In this document: positions 7,559 through 16,291 of the stretch, one piece after another
Layout: each line of letters begins with the position of its first letter
Position numbering within the stretch: position 1 is the stretch's first letter
DNA from: Priestia megaterium NBRC 15308 = ATCC 14581
Lineage (GTDB): Bacteria > Bacillota > Bacilli > Bacillales > Bacillaceae_H
NCBI RefSeq assembly: GCF_000832985.1
Contig: NZ_CP009920.1
Location: forward strand, 3,838,501-3,902,500
Length of the DNA: 64,000 bases
Direction of reading: 5' to 3'
Translations under genes and position numbers: made by a program
The notes under the pieces: model-generated
What the model was told of the DNA's origin: nothing
The model's input: only the letters and a program-made list of their open reading frames with translations
Database searches by the model: none

Positions 7559-9154
7559 ATGAAAGTGACGGATACACTTGTTCAATGTTTAGAAAATGAG
7601 GGAGTTGAATATATTTTCGGAATACCCGGTAAAGAGACCTTGGACTTTATTGATTCCTTATCCAACTCTAAACAGATTCAATTCGTGAATGTGAGGCATG
7701 AGCAAGGAGCTGCTTTTATGGCAGATGTATACGGAAGGTTAACAAACAAAGTAGGGGTATGTTTATCAACATTAGGCCCTGGAGCTACTAATTTATTGAC
7801 AGGTATATCTAGTGCAAAGCTAGACCATTCTCCTGTTGTTGCTTTAACAGGACAGGCTGCTTTGGGAAGGCAGCATAAAGATTCGCATCAGTATATGGAC
7901 ATTATCAAAATGGTGGAACCGGCAACGAAGTGGGGTGTTCAGATAAAAGATGCACAAACGATTCCTGAGATTATTCGAAAAGCATTTAAAATTGCACAAA
8001 TGGAAAAGCCAGGACCCGTAGTAGTAGAATTGCCAGAAGACTTAGCAACTCAAATCGTTCCCATTAAACCTATTTCACTTACATCTATACCCGTAAGTAT
8101 ACCTATAATGGAGTCCATTCAGGCTGCCAATACTCTTATTGAGCAGTATGAGAGACCTTTTGTTATTATCGGTAACGGCGCTATTAGACAGGAAGCCGTG
8201 GATGAGCTTCAACGATTTATTGAACGCCTTCAATCACCGGTTACCCATAGTTATATGGCTAAAGGTGTACTGTCTAAAGATCATCCACAAAATTTCTTTA
8301 CGTTTGGATTTAATGAAAAAGATGAAGTGCTCGCAGGCTTAAAGGAAGCTGATCTACTTATTGTAATTGGGTTTGATCTTGTCGAAAGGTTACCCAAAGA
8401 ATGGAACACAGAAAAAACACCAATTTTACATATAGATACTTTACCGGCAGAAGTAGATGAATATTACCCTATAGAGGTCGAATTGGTTGGAGATATAAAG
8501 CAGACTTTACGAGTATTCAATCAGCTTGATATTCCTTCTAAACCATGGATTCCCTCTGGTAATCTCCAGAAACAAATTAAGCAATCTTATCACATTGAAG
8601 AGAAAAAGATAGATAGCGATTTGCTGCCTTTGACAATCGAGAATATCTTGCATATTATTGACAAGCTCTCTTCAGAGAAAACAATTGTGATTTCAGATGT
8701 GGGAGCTCATAAAGTATCTATAGCCCGAACTTATCAACCTAAAAACCCTAACAGGCTCATTATATCAAATGGTCTAGCTGCCATGGGTATTGCTCTACCA
8801 GGCTCAATTGGAGCTAAGTTAGCCTGCCCTAATGATCCAGCTATTTGTATTACTGGAGATGGAGGAGTTTTAATGAATTTTGCTGAAATAGAGACGGCAA
8901 AGCGCTTAGGGCTTTCATTCATCATTATTGTTTTAAACGACTCTACATTAAAAATAGAGCAGGAAATGATGAACAAAAAGTTTGGTAAGAGCTATGGAAT
9001 AACTTTTACAAACCCAGATTTTGTTCAACTGGCAAAAAGCTTTGGAATTAAAGGCGAACAGGCAAATAGTTTAGTTGGATTTGAAAATATAATGAAAAGA
9101 GCCTTACAAAGTTTAGATGAGATTGTCCTAATTGACGTTCTTCTAAAAAGCTGA
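7559..9154 (+). CDS. Acetolactate synthase, large-subunit type (ThDP enzyme)
   Basis: 531 residues. Condenses two pyruvates to 2-acetolactate plus CO2, or a closely related ThDP reaction. The PYR domain carries the catalytic Glu in RHEQGAAFMADVYGR (about residue 48), then STLGPGATNL. The PP domain carries the ThDP/Mg motif GDGGVLMNFAEIETA ... LNDS (about 430-460). It stands alone: no small subunit (ilvN), ilvC or alsD nearby, which fits a catabolic or stand-alone form rather than the ilv operon copy. GAGAGAGGTCG lies before the ATG. The length is shorter than B. subtilis AlsS (about 570). The exact substrate is uncertain. Confidence 0.85.
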   Translation: MKVTDTLVQCLENEGVEYIFGIPGKETLDFIDSLSNSKQIQFVNVRHEQGAAFMADVYGRLTNKVGVCLSTLGPGATNLLTGISSAKLDHSPVVALTGQAALGRQHKDSHQYMDIIKMVEPATKWGVQIKDAQTIPEIIRKAFKIAQMEKPGPVVVELPEDLATQIVPIKPISLTSIPVSIPIMESIQAANTLIEQYERPFVIIGNGAIRQEAVDELQRFIERLQSPVTHSYMAKGVLSKDHPQNFFTFGFNEKDEVLAGLKEADLLIVIGFDLVERLPKEWNTEKTPILHIDTLPAEVDEYYPIEVELVGDIKQTLRVFNQLDIPSKPWIPSGNLQKQIKQSYHIEEKKIDSDLLPLTIENILHIIDKLSSEKTIVISDVGAHKVSIARTYQPKNPNRLIISNGLAAMGIALPGSIGAKLACPNDPAICITGDGGVLMNFAEIETAKRLGLSFIIIVLNDSTLKIEQEMMNKKFGKSYGITFTNPDFVQLAKSFGIKGEQANSLVGFENIMKRALQSLDEIVLIDVLLKS

Positions 9155-9214
9155 TTGCGATTTCTCCATTATTTTAACGAGTTATCTTTGTTAAGGGATT
9201 AATTTGTAGATTCA

Positions 9215-9775
9215 CTAGGAAATAAATGTTTTTAATTTTTTGAAATAAGCTAAGCTGAGTTCAACCCAAATCCAACTATAAAGGAAAGTAAATACAAAAA
9301 TTAAACCAGTAGTAGAAAGAGAAAAATTTTTAGAAATCACGGGACCTAGTACTGGGAATTTGAAACCGTACAATAGGGTAATAATCCCAACAGTTAATAG
9401 AGTGGCCCCACTTATAATAATGTACAATCTCTTTTTAAAAAAGTAAAAAGCGGCTCCTATGCCCATTCCCAATATTCCTGTTGTAAAAGGAAAAATAATA
9501 AGTTCACTTGGCTGGATAATCAGAAGAAGCAGATTTGTTAGTATATAGGTAATAAACCCTAGAGGGAGCGAAAGTATAAAACAAAAAAGAATGGGTGCAG
9601 TAGAGAATGGACTAATAAAAACTCCTATTCCTGGTAAGAAACCTCCTGCTGATTGAAAAAGGGCTGCTAAGCTGGCGAAAAGAGCGCCTGAGACAAGCTG
9701 CTTAGTTTTAGATAGTCTATTAAAAAAAAGCTGCGCAGATTTTACTTCACTTGAAAGAGACTTTAAAAAGTACAT
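9215..9775 (-). CDS. Multi-pass membrane protein, ECF S-component-like
   Basis: 186 residues from the ATG at 9775, which follows GAGGTG by six bases; the in-frame GTG at 9784 overlaps that binding site. Five to six hydrophobic spans. The first segment after a short basic N-terminus (TKQLVSGALFASLAALFQSAGGFLPG) and the aromatic/Gly-rich loops resemble substrate-binding S-components of energy-coupling-factor vitamin transporters, but no specific ligand motif is recognised and no ECF ATPase is close. It could instead be a generic small membrane protein. A TATAAT at about 9806-9811 (minus strand) is a likely promoter element. Confidence 0.6.
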   Translation of the reverse strand: MYFLKSLSSEVKSAQLFFNRLSKTKQLVSGALFASLAALFQSAGGFLPGIGVFISPFSTAPILFCFILSLPLGFITYILTNLLLLIIQPSELIIFPFTTGILGMGIGAAFYFFKKRLYIIISGATLLTVGIITLLYGFKFPVLGPVISKNFSLSTTGLIFVFTFLYSWIWVELSLAYFKKLKTFIS

Positions 9776-10126
9776 GAATTTCACCTCGGTTAACTGTTTT
9801 TACATTATAAGGGGTTAAAGAGAGATTTAGATCATTGCCTGATATATCAACTCTTACATGTAATATATAAAGAAATTAAGCGGGAGGACTAATAAGTCGC
9901 ATTTACTTTTAAAGGAATAGGCCATATCCGTTAAGATAAATTTCTTTATCTTTCTAAAGGTATGTACTGTAGCCCATAAAATGAATCTTTTATGGGCTTT
10001 ATTGATTAAAGGCTTTTTTATTTTCTTGAAAGTTCATTTGTTCATTCCTACAAAATAGCTGGTAAAAAAATTAAGCTACAATTTTTAGGAGAAAATCAAT
10101 ACCCACTCGAATTTTATAAATATAAA
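9776..10126. other. Intergenic region with two hairpins
   Basis: Contains a small stem AAGATAAA / TTTATCTT (9933-9952) and the stronger hairpin at 9971-9993. No coding frame with a binding site is seen. Confidence 0.45.
9971..10003. terminator. Terminator hairpin
   Basis: AGCCCATAAAA / TTTTATGGGCT around a short AT-rich loop, T-rich on the plus side. On the minus strand it lies downstream of the PQQ-type dehydrogenase and probably ends that transcript. Confidence 0.65.
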
Positions 10127-11557
10127 TCATGGAACAATTTCAAAAACAGTACCTTGATTAAAGTCAGACACTTTCATAGAGCCATAAACTCCTAAATAAA
10201 GCTTGGTTTGATCCAGGTTCGTTCCCAAACTAACGTAGTAAGCTGATTGGGAACCAAAATTATAATCAACTTCCACAACACTAAAATCATTTAGCTTACA
10301 ATCTGTACCTGCTCTGGTATAAGCTAAAACTCCTCTAATTGGGGATTGAGATTCTTTAACCTGTGCAATATCCGTAAACATAACGCTTCCTGTTAAGCTA
10401 GAGATTTTATTCCCCATATATGGCTGAACTCCTGTAAGGGAGGTCCCTCCAAATTTATTGGGGCGGGGATCTTTGTGAAAATAACTTGTTAAAGGCTGAA
10501 TACGTCTCACTGAAGTTTTTACCGCTTCATTGTAATAAGCAATTATTTTCTCATCCAAGGCCGGATTTTCAGAACACCTTTTTATAAACGAAGTCGGAAA
10601 ATCTCCTTCCCATCCCCGCCAGCCAAGGTTAATAAATCCTTCTTGGCTGGGTTTGGCTCTCATTAAAGAAGCTTGAACAAGTTGAGGAACAGGTATTGGC
10701 TTATAATGAACAAATGAAAAAATCGACTCTACTACGTCTTGTCCAACATTTCCCACATATTTGATGTACTGATTATAAAATTTTTGAAATGAAATACCCG
10801 TTATATTGCGAACACCCTTAGCAATGAGCGTAAGAGTTTCCTGAATAGGTGAGGGGAGTTCACTAAAACGTGTGACTACGGGTGGATTATGGATAAATGT
10901 ATTCTTACCTACATCAATTTCAATTATTTTCCCGTAAATTTCTATATCATCCTGACTTAAGTTAAAGGGGTCATAGCCTGATCCACCATCTCCGGTTGTA
11001 AAGATAAGTTTTCCAGTTTCAGGTGAAAAGTTTAAGCTGTTGACACCATTATGATTAAAAAATGGTCTTCTTAAGTTAAGTAACGTCCGTCTTTTTTGAG
11101 GCTGAGCATTTGGTTGGAAAACCCATTCTTCCACTGTATCAATATGATCATATTTAGTTTCTCTATTTATCCACCTTAAGTTTGAAGTTTTAGGATCACA
11201 CGGGTTAGGCCTATAATGTTCGGAAAGTGCACCTGGGCCTTGTGTTCCAGCTGCTGAGTAATGAAGATAAAACAGACCATTATAATAAAATTCTGGATGA
11301 AACGCTAGCCCTAGCAATCCTCGTTCATCATATCCTCCGCGGGAAACACCTGGTTCAGACGTACCTAATTTTATGATTCGTGAGCGAATATCTAAAAAAG
11401 TCTGTATAGCTTCGTCTCTTATGTAAAAGATCTCTCCTACTTGGGTTGCAATAAATAAACTTTCAAATGAGTCACCAGGAAGTATAGCTGTTTTCAACAC
11501 AGTAGGTAAATTTATTTTACTAACAATAGGCCGTAAACTAACCTTAGCTTTTATCAA
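10127..11557 (-). CDS. PQQ-dependent sugar dehydrogenase-like protein (GSDH/YliI fold)
   Basis: 476 residues with features of the soluble glucose/sorbosone dehydrogenase six-bladed propeller: an opening blade LFIATQVGEIFYI, the GLLGLAFHPEF motif, the HNGVNSLNFSPETGKL segment (His-Asn-Gly typical of the PQQ pocket), TTGDGGSG and a VRNITG segment. Family enzymes oxidise sugars or aldoses with PQQ as cofactor. There is no signal peptide, whereas most homologues are periplasmic or secreted, and no pqq genes are nearby; PQQ would have to be scavenged. It is divergent from a membrane-anchored cupredoxin. Substrate unknown. Confidence 0.8.
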   Translation of the reverse strand: MIKAKVSLRPIVSKINLPTVLKTAILPGDSFESLFIATQVGEIFYIRDEAIQTFLDIRSRIIKLGTSEPGVSRGGYDERGLLGLAFHPEFYYNGLFYLHYSAAGTQGPGALSEHYRPNPCDPKTSNLRWINRETKYDHIDTVEEWVFQPNAQPQKRRTLLNLRRPFFNHNGVNSLNFSPETGKLIFTTGDGGSGYDPFNLSQDDIEIYGKIIEIDVGKNTFIHNPPVVTRFSELPSPIQETLTLIAKGVRNITGISFQKFYNQYIKYVGNVGQDVVESIFSFVHYKPIPVPQLVQASLMRAKPSQEGFINLGWRGWEGDFPTSFIKRCSENPALDEKIIAYYNEAVKTSVRRIQPLTSYFHKDPRPNKFGGTSLTGVQPYMGNKISSLTGSVMFTDIAQVKESQSPIRGVLAYTRAGTDCKLNDFSVVEVDYNFGSQSAYYVSLGTNLDQTKLYLGVYGSMKVSDFNQGTVFEIVP

Positions 11558-11771
11558 CTAACTTGACACTCCTTTTTAATGGTTTCTTTTATAAGAATAT
11601 GATTGTAACTGTTCTATTAGTATCAATACTATTTTATAAAGTTAGGCAATTTAATGGAATTTGTGCTTTCTATAAATAGAAATAAAGGAAAAACAATGAT
11701 TAATTCAAAAAAATAGTGATATTATTTTATGAATTGGAAAAGAATATGGCTTATAAAAGGAGTGAATGCAA

Positions 11772-12146
11772 ATGTCTGTGAAAAACTGGTTAATGGGATT
11801 AGTCGTTTTGTTTACGATGGTTATCAGTGTGATGACTTCAGGATTACTCGGTGTTTTGGCTGAATCCGACGCGGTAAGACAGAAAGCCATGGAGGTTCAG
11901 TTGAACGATGATTTCTTTAATCCAGAAACCATCACTATCCCGAGTGGAAAAACGACAACATTGATATTAAAAAATGAAGGTCAGAAAGAGCATACCTTCA
12001 CAGTAGAAAAGCTCGGAATTGACGCTGAAGTCCAGCCTGGAAAAGAAAAAACCATTACCGTAAAACCACAAAATCCTGGTACATATGAACTGATATGTAG
12101 GTATCATTTTAATAGTGGAATGGTGGGGAAAGTAATAGTCAAATAA
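11772..12146 (+). CDS. Membrane-anchored or secreted cupredoxin
   Basis: 124 residues. The N-terminal hydrophobic segment (about 6-28) is a signal anchor or signal peptide. The rest is a plastocyanin-like beta sandwich with a complete type-1 copper site in canonical order: His in KEHTFTV, Cys and His in LICRYH, Met in NSGMVG. Start chosen at 11772 because AAAGGAG (11757-11762) lies nine bases upstream; the ATG at 11766 is too close. It acts as an extracytoplasmic one-electron carrier. It sits divergently next to the PQQ-type dehydrogenase, which suggests, without proof, a role as electron acceptor. Confidence 0.83.
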   Translation: MSVKNWLMGLVVLFTMVISVMTSGLLGVLAESDAVRQKAMEVQLNDDFFNPETITIPSGKTTTLILKNEGQKEHTFTVEKLGIDAEVQPGKEKTITVKPQNPGTYELICRYHFNSGMVGKVIVK

Positions 12147-12398
12147 CAAGCAGGGCCAATCGGTCTCTGCTTTTTGAATTGAATATAACATACTTTCTTA
12201 ATTAACATAATAGATTTTAAAGGTATAAATAAATCGTTCACAATTTCAAAAAAGTAATAAATATTTATTTCAAATATATACTAAATGAAGAAAAAGCACA
12301 GGAAAGTATAGAATAAAAACAGCATTTATATCCAGGTTATTAAAAAATGTATCCTTAATGAGCAATGAGCATTGTTTAATTAAAAGGAGGAATTTTAT

Positions 12399-12590
12399 AT
12401 GGTCGATAATCAATCAAATAATTTAGAACAGGTATCAGAGAACAATACAGATGAAACCAAATTAGGTGATCTTGAGAAAGAGTTTGTAACAAAGCCTGCT
12501 AAGTCGTCTTCTGATCCTTATCCGCATAAATATTATACTGGAGACATTTCTATGGTTTCTAATGCTGTGCCACGAAACGATAAAGAATAA
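12399..12590 (+). CDS. Small hydrophilic protein, 63 residues
   Basis: AAAAGGAGG sits at good distance from the ATG. The product is acidic at the N-terminus and ends in DPYPHKYYTGDISMVSNAVP. There are no hydrophobic segments, so it is probably disordered, resembling small Bacillus proteins of sporulation or stress regulons. Its stop codon overlaps the start of a perfect 38-base palindrome. No family recognised. Confidence 0.6.
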   Translation: MVDNQSNNLEQVSENNTDETKLGDLEKEFVTKPAKSSSDPYPHKYYTGDISMVSNAVPRNDKE

Positions 12591-12627
12591 AAGTTTCTCT
12601 TATATATTAATATATAAGAGAAACTTT
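12590..12627 (+). terminator. Perfect 19-bp palindrome overlapping the stop codon
   Basis: AAAGTTTCTCTTATATATT and its exact reverse complement adjoin without spacer. No T run follows, so it is either a weak terminator or an mRNA-stabilising stem. Confidence 0.6.
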
Positions 12628-12834
12628 AGACCATTTAAGCTTAAGCTCTGTATTTTTTCAGAACCAAAATACATCTCATAAAAAACAGTTATGTTTCATT
12701 TGTTATTTTAAATTCGAAGTAATCGCTTTCATTTTTTGCTTTCTCGAAATCATTTGATAGGTTATAATAAATATCTACAGAAATATTAAATGATATGTAA
12801 GTAACAAGCAATTACACCCTTAATATTTTAAAAA

Positions 12835-12878
12835 AGAAAAACTCCCTTAACGTACTAGGGGAGTTTTTCTTTTTTAAA
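12835..12878. terminator. Terminator hairpin, copy 1 of a repeated element
   Basis: AGAAAAACTCCC / GGGGAGTTTTTCT stem followed by a T run. A 36-base core (12835-12870) recurs at 16387-16422 with three changes, all in the loop region. Confidence 0.8.
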
Positions 12879-12976
12879 TATCCAATATATTCTATTTAAA
12901 CTCATCAAAAAAGAAGTGTTCACTATTTTGAAGCCCGTTAAACTATTCTACTTAATATATGAGTAGGCTACGAAAT

Positions 12977-13001
12977 GTTTATATACCTGTAAATGGGGGA
13001 T
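12977..13001 (+). promoter_or_regulatory. SigB-like promoter for the DUF3243 gene
   Basis: GTTTAT, 13 bases, GGGGAT, close to the SigB consensus GTTTAA-N13-15-GGGTAT. About 45 bases before the start codon. Confidence 0.5.
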
Positions 13002-13046
13002 TTACCATATAAGAACATTGATACTTAATTGGAAGGAGAATGAAAA

Positions 13047-13364
13047 ATGAACAATAATACTGAAACTGTTGAAAATAAAGTAGAGGATAAACTAAATGAA
13101 ATGAGTCAAGAGAAGAAAGACAACATCCTTTCTAGTTTTAACGAATTTAAAAGTTACTTAGGAGATAAAGTCACAAAAGGTGAGAAACTAGGGTTAAATG
13201 ATAATCAATTAGCTCTAGCAGCTAAAAAAATAGCTGACTATCTCGCAGCACATGAGGAACCACAAAATGAAGAGCAATACTTGTTACATGAGTTATGGAA
13301 AGTTGGAAACGAGGAAGAACAACATCATCTTGCTCATATGCTTGTTAAATTAGTCAAAGAATAA
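13047..13364 (+). CDS. DUF3243-family protein (YmfJ-like)
   Basis: 105 residues. After a charged 30-residue N-terminal extension comes the DUF3243 pattern: FNEFKSYLGDKVTKGEKLGL, then IADYLAAHEEPQNEEQYLLHEL, and the hallmark end GNEEEQHHLAHMLVKLV. B. subtilis YmfJ is a shorter member; its function is not established. Binding site GGAAGGAG. A SigB-like promoter lies upstream, pointing to general stress expression. It is followed by a strong terminator, so it is monocistronic. Confidence 0.85.
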   Translation: MNNNTETVENKVEDKLNEMSQEKKDNILSSFNEFKSYLGDKVTKGEKLGLNDNQLALAAKKIADYLAAHEEPQNEEQYLLHELWKVGNEEEQHHLAHMLVKLVKE

Positions 13365-13433
13365 TCTAAATCAATTATAGATTGCTTTTTGCCATTATTT
13401 ATTAGGGGGTCAAGCGTATTCAATCAACGTAGC

Positions 13434-13470
13434 AAAGAGCCACTTGCGTAAAACAAGTGGCTCTTTATAA
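13434..13470 (+). terminator. Intrinsic terminator of the DUF3243 gene
   Basis: 13-bp perfect stem AAAGAGCCACTTG / CAAGTGGCTCTTT with a seven-base loop. Confidence 0.85.
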
Positions 13471-13612
13471 TGGTTAGGTGTCAGGTAATATCGTTGCAAA
13501 AGTAAGAATAAGCCGAAATCGAAATATGTTATCTGAAAACTCTTCTATTGTCAACTTAATAAAAATGCATAACTACAGAAAAGAAATAAGGGTCGGTTAT
13601 TTTCTTCTCTTT

Positions 13613-13783
13613 TTATTCATTTTCTTTAGAATCTTCTTGATAATGCTCATTTAAGTATGGGTTCTCTGTCGTAGCAAAATTAACAGATTGAAGGCTAGTT
13701 TCAGGATCCATTCCATAATAGCCTTTTAGTTTCGCATTTTCTAGCTCGCCACTTCTAAGTTTTGGTTCTTTTTTCTCTTTCAT
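13613..13783 (-). CDS. Small hydrophilic protein, 56 residues
   Basis: MKEKKEPKLRSGELENAKLK, then GYYGMDPETSLQSVNFATTE and an acidic end. GAGGTG lies before the ATG. It contains no hydrophobic core, like small spore or stress proteins. The adjacent minus-strand gene is sspH, so a sporulation role is possible. Family not recognised. Confidence 0.55.
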   Translation of the reverse strand: MKEKKEPKLRSGELENAKLKGYYGMDPETSLQSVNFATTENPYLNEHYQEDSKENE

Positions 13784-13860
13784 GCTGCACCTCTTTTTTC
13801 TTATAAATAAAGCTTACAGAAATATGGTATCAGTTATTGGGTTCTATTTGGAGATGGAAG

Positions 13861-13887
13861 AAAAGAATGTAAAAAACTACATTCTTT
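13861..13887 (-). terminator. Terminator of sspH
   Basis: 10-bp perfect stem AAAGAATGTA / TACATTCTTT with a six-base loop, followed on the minus strand by a short T run; 12 bases beyond the sspH stop. Confidence 0.7.
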
Positions 13888-13899
13888 CTTTCCGACTTT

Positions 13900-14079
13900 T
13901 TATTTTTCTTCTAAATCAAGGACTGGAACCATACGGTCTTCATCATGTGTTCCTCTCGCATGAACGGTAGCTATACTTGATGTTTCATCTACACTTTTAA
14001 TCCAAATAGGAACTCCGTGGTAATGAACATCAATTTCCTTGGGGGAAGAAAGAATTTGTTTAGCTCGATTTATTTCCAT
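13900..14079 (-). CDS. sspH: Small acid-soluble spore protein, H type
   Basis: 59 residues, the family's normal length. It starts MEINRAKQILSSPKEIDVHY and continues GVPIWIKSVDE, ending with VPVLDLEE; this matches the SspH pattern M.I.RAK.I..S...I.V.Y.G.PV.I..VDE ... VPV..LEE. Minor SASPs of this type accumulate in the forespore. GAGGTG lies seven bases upstream of the ATG. It has its own terminator. Convergence of sequence pattern and length makes this secure and identifies the host as a spore former. Confidence 0.88.
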   Translation of the reverse strand: MEINRAKQILSSPKEIDVHYHGVPIWIKSVDETSSIATVHARGTHDEDRMVPVLDLEEK

Positions 14080-14355
14080 GTTATCACCTCATTTTTTAGT
14101 ATGTCCTTGTGATGCATCAATTAAAAGATAAAGCTATATTTCCTCACCAATAACTTGACTACATTCTATAACTCACTTCGTCAAAAATTAATCTATTCTT
14201 TAACCTTACAAAAATCGAACATCAATGGGTTTGCTTAACCTCATTTTATTCTTTAATTCGAATACGTATAAATATGAAAAATGAGCACATACTGTACCTA
14301 ATCAGATTCCTCCTTTTGCTGACGAATCGTTTCTCCTTTAATATGTTAAGTTTAC

Positions 14356-14385
14356 AAAAAACATCTGTCTTCACAGGTGTTTTTT
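14356..14385. terminator. Intrinsic terminator
   Basis: AAAAAACATCTGT / ACAGGTGTTTTTT with a CTTC tetraloop and T tails on both strands. No adjacent gene clearly uses it. Confidence 0.7.
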
Positions 14386-14420
14386 ATTTTGAGAAAATAT
14401 ATTATTTGTATACAAACTAA

Positions 14421-14446
14421 GTTTTATTTTACTTCTAGTAGGGGAA
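14421..14446 (+). promoter_or_regulatory. SigB-like promoter
   Basis: GTTTTA, 14 bases, GGGGAA (or 15 bases and GGGAAT), 37 bases before the next start codon. Confidence 0.45.
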
Positions 14447-14483
14447 TAAAATAGTAAATTAAATCGGAGAGGATGAGGGATTT

Positions 14484-14771
14484 ATGATAGAGATGGAGGT
14501 AAAGAACCTTCAAAGGTCAGAAACTAAATTTAGAAAGGCTGAGTCAGAATACTTAAATAAGGCAATCGAAGAATATTTCGTTCGTCGTACATACCATAAT
14601 GCACCAGTAGTTGATGCACTTCGATATGTACTAACGATTGATAATAAAAGGGAACGTTTAGAAAGTGCCGTTGAACTTTTTGGAGATAATATCAAAGAAG
14701 TAAATAACCAAGATATTATAAACTATTTAAATCAATGTAGATGTTATAAGGAAATAAGAGATACAGTCTAA
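14484..14771 (+). CDS. Uncharacterised 95-residue helical protein
   Basis: The frame starts MIEMEVKNLQRSETKFRKAE and continues with amphipathic helices, including YLNKAIEEYFVRR and VVDALRYVLTIDNKRERLE. GGAGAGGATGAGG precedes the ATG. Soluble, without motif recognised. A SigB-like promoter upstream suggests a stress-induced protein. The opposite-strand frame at 14510-14695 is a shadow. Confidence 0.6.
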   Translation: MIEMEVKNLQRSETKFRKAESEYLNKAIEEYFVRRTYHNAPVVDALRYVLTIDNKRERLESAVELFGDNIKEVNNQDIINYLNQCRCYKEIRDTV

Positions 14772-14832
14772 ATTTGATGCTATCTTATGAAAAAATTTAT
14801 AGTTCATAAATAACCAAAAGAGGATTGGAGAT

Positions 14833-14916
14833 ATGAACTATAAACAAAAGGATTATTATATTAGCGCAAAAGAAAATGAATATTATAAAGTACTAAATGT
14901 AGTCGATTGGATTTGA
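14833..14916 (+). CDS. Possible 27-residue small protein
   Basis: MNYKQKDYYISAKENEYYKV followed by seven residues and TGA. AGAGGATTGGAG lies before the ATG. It is Tyr/Lys-rich. It could be a translated short frame or a truncated remnant; low confidence. Confidence 0.3.
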   Translation: MNYKQKDYYISAKENEYYKVLNVVDWI

Positions 14917-15069
14917 GTCAATAATCCGGAGGCATTCTCTCAAAAATAAGGGTAAGGACTTAATTACATGGTGTCCATAAAATTATACTTAAATGATTCT
15001 TGCGTGAAAGGAAATTTACTGTTATATTAAATTCAATTAAATATTTTCTTATTTCAATATTTTTTGAAG

Positions 15070-15244
15070 TGAGGATAGAGGTGCAAAGATCATAAGTATA
15101 CAATTTGAGGAGAATGAGATCCAATGACAATTGTGGAAAGGGGTATTTGCCGAAGCTGAAAGAATCTCATGTTCTTGAAGCTGGTTCTGCTGTTGAATAA
15201 ATACAGAACTGTCATATGGGAAACTGTATGGAGGGCTATCTTAC
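15070..15244 (+). ncRNA. Lysine riboswitch (L-box)
   Basis: The conserved L-box core is visible in order: GAGGATAGAGGTGC (15071-15084), GAGGAGAATGAGATCC, GGGGTATTTGCCGAAG, GGTTCTGCTGT, ACAGAACTGTCATATGG and CTGTATGGAGGGCTATCTTA. The P1 helix forms between GATAG near 15074 and CTATC near 15236. It binds lysine and, when bound, favours the terminator downstream. It sits directly upstream of dapA, which encodes the first lysine-branch enzyme, so feedback is by transcription attenuation. Confidence 0.95.
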
Positions 15245-15280
15245 GCACGGAAACTATTTTTGATAAATATTGTTTCTACT

Positions 15281-15311
15281 GCAGCAACGAATCCCTCGTT
15301 GCTGCTTTTTT
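15281..15311 (+). terminator. Riboswitch-controlled terminator
   Basis: GCAGCAACGA / TCGTTGCTGC with a five-base loop and six T's. The expression platform of the lysine riboswitch, 63 bases before dapA. Confidence 0.9.
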
Positions 15312-15373
15312 GCGTTTCTTATGAATGGCTCTGACCCCTCTAATTTTAAAAATTTTATAAAGGGTGTGTAGTT

Positions 15374-16261
15374 ATGAATTTTGGCCAAGTATTAACAGCA
15401 ATGGTTACCCCGTTTGATCAGAATGGCGAAATTGACTTTAACGCGACGAAAACGTTGGTTGAGCATTTAATTACAAATGGCACAGACGGCTTAGTTGTAG
15501 CTGGTACAACTGGAGAGTCTCCAACATTAACCACAGAAGAAAAAATTGAATTATTCAAATGTGTTGTAGAAGCTGCTGCTGGAAGAGTCCACGTCATCGC
15601 TGGAACTGGCTCAAACAACACGCAAGCTTCGATGAGCTTAACGAAACTTGCAGAGGAAACAGGAGTCGATGGTATTATGCTCGTTGCTCCATACTATAAT
15701 AAGCCGTCTCAAGAAGGCTTGTACCAGCATTTTAAAACGATTGCCGAATCAACCTCTCTACCAGTTATGCTTTATAATATCCCAGGGCGAAGCATAGTTA
15801 ACATTTCTGTTGAAACAGTTGTTCGTCTATCAGAGATCACTAATGTTGTGTCAATTAAGGAAGCAAGTGGCAACTTGGATGCCATGGCAGAGATTATTAG
15901 CAAAACACCTAGCGACTTTACACTATACAGCGGCGATGATGGGTTAACAATACCAGTATTAGCAATTGGCGGGGCAGGAGTTATTTCAGTTGCTTCCCAC
16001 ATCATTGGCAATGATATGCAAGAAATGATTAATGCCTTCAAAAATGGCGATGTCCAAAAAGCTGCTGCTACACATCGCAATCTGCTTCCAATTATGAGAG
16101 CATTATTTATTGCGCCAAGTCCTTCACCAGTAAAAGCTGCATTAAATCTAAATGGAATACAAGTTGGCGGTGTTCGTTTGCCAATGGTTCCTTTAAGCAA
16201 TAAAGAGCAAAGTGCACTAGAAAAAGTTCTGCAAGCTAGCGGCATTAACGCTACCTGTTGA
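15374..16261 (+). CDS. dapA: 4-hydroxy-tetrahydrodipicolinate synthase
   Basis: 295 residues, the normal DapA length. Condenses pyruvate with aspartate semialdehyde in lysine/diaminopimelate synthesis. Signature elements: AGTTGESPTLT (about 41-51), APYYNKPSQEG, catalytic Tyr in LYNIPGRS (about 133-140), and the Schiff-base Lys in SIKEASG (about 161-167). It is expressed from behind a lysine riboswitch. No asd, dapG or spoVF genes are adjacent, so this is probably an additional, lysine-regulated copy apart from the usual dapG-dapA operon; that is inference. AAAGGGTG serves as binding site. Confidence 0.95.
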   Translation: MNFGQVLTAMVTPFDQNGEIDFNATKTLVEHLITNGTDGLVVAGTTGESPTLTTEEKIELFKCVVEAAAGRVHVIAGTGSNNTQASMSLTKLAEETGVDGIMLVAPYYNKPSQEGLYQHFKTIAESTSLPVMLYNIPGRSIVNISVETVVRLSEITNVVSIKEASGNLDAMAEIISKTPSDFTLYSGDDGLTIPVLAIGGAGVISVASHIIGNDMQEMINAFKNGDVQKAAATHRNLLPIMRALFIAPSPSPVKAALNLNGIQVGGVRLPMVPLSNKEQSALEKVLQASGINATC

Positions 16262-16291
16262 AATAAATAAAAACAGGTTAGGAGAGAGAGC

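Larger units (their letters stand above)
12628..13046. other. Intergenic region
   Basis: No coding frame. It contains a cre-like site on the minus strand (12718-12731, one mismatch to the CcpA consensus), a TATAAT at 12763-12768, the repeated terminator at 12835-12878, and a SigB-like promoter at 12977-13001. Confidence 0.5.
14080..14483. other. Intergenic region
   Basis: Holds the sspH promoter region, a terminator at 14356-14385 and a SigB-like promoter at 14421-14446. No coding frame is seen. Confidence 0.5.
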
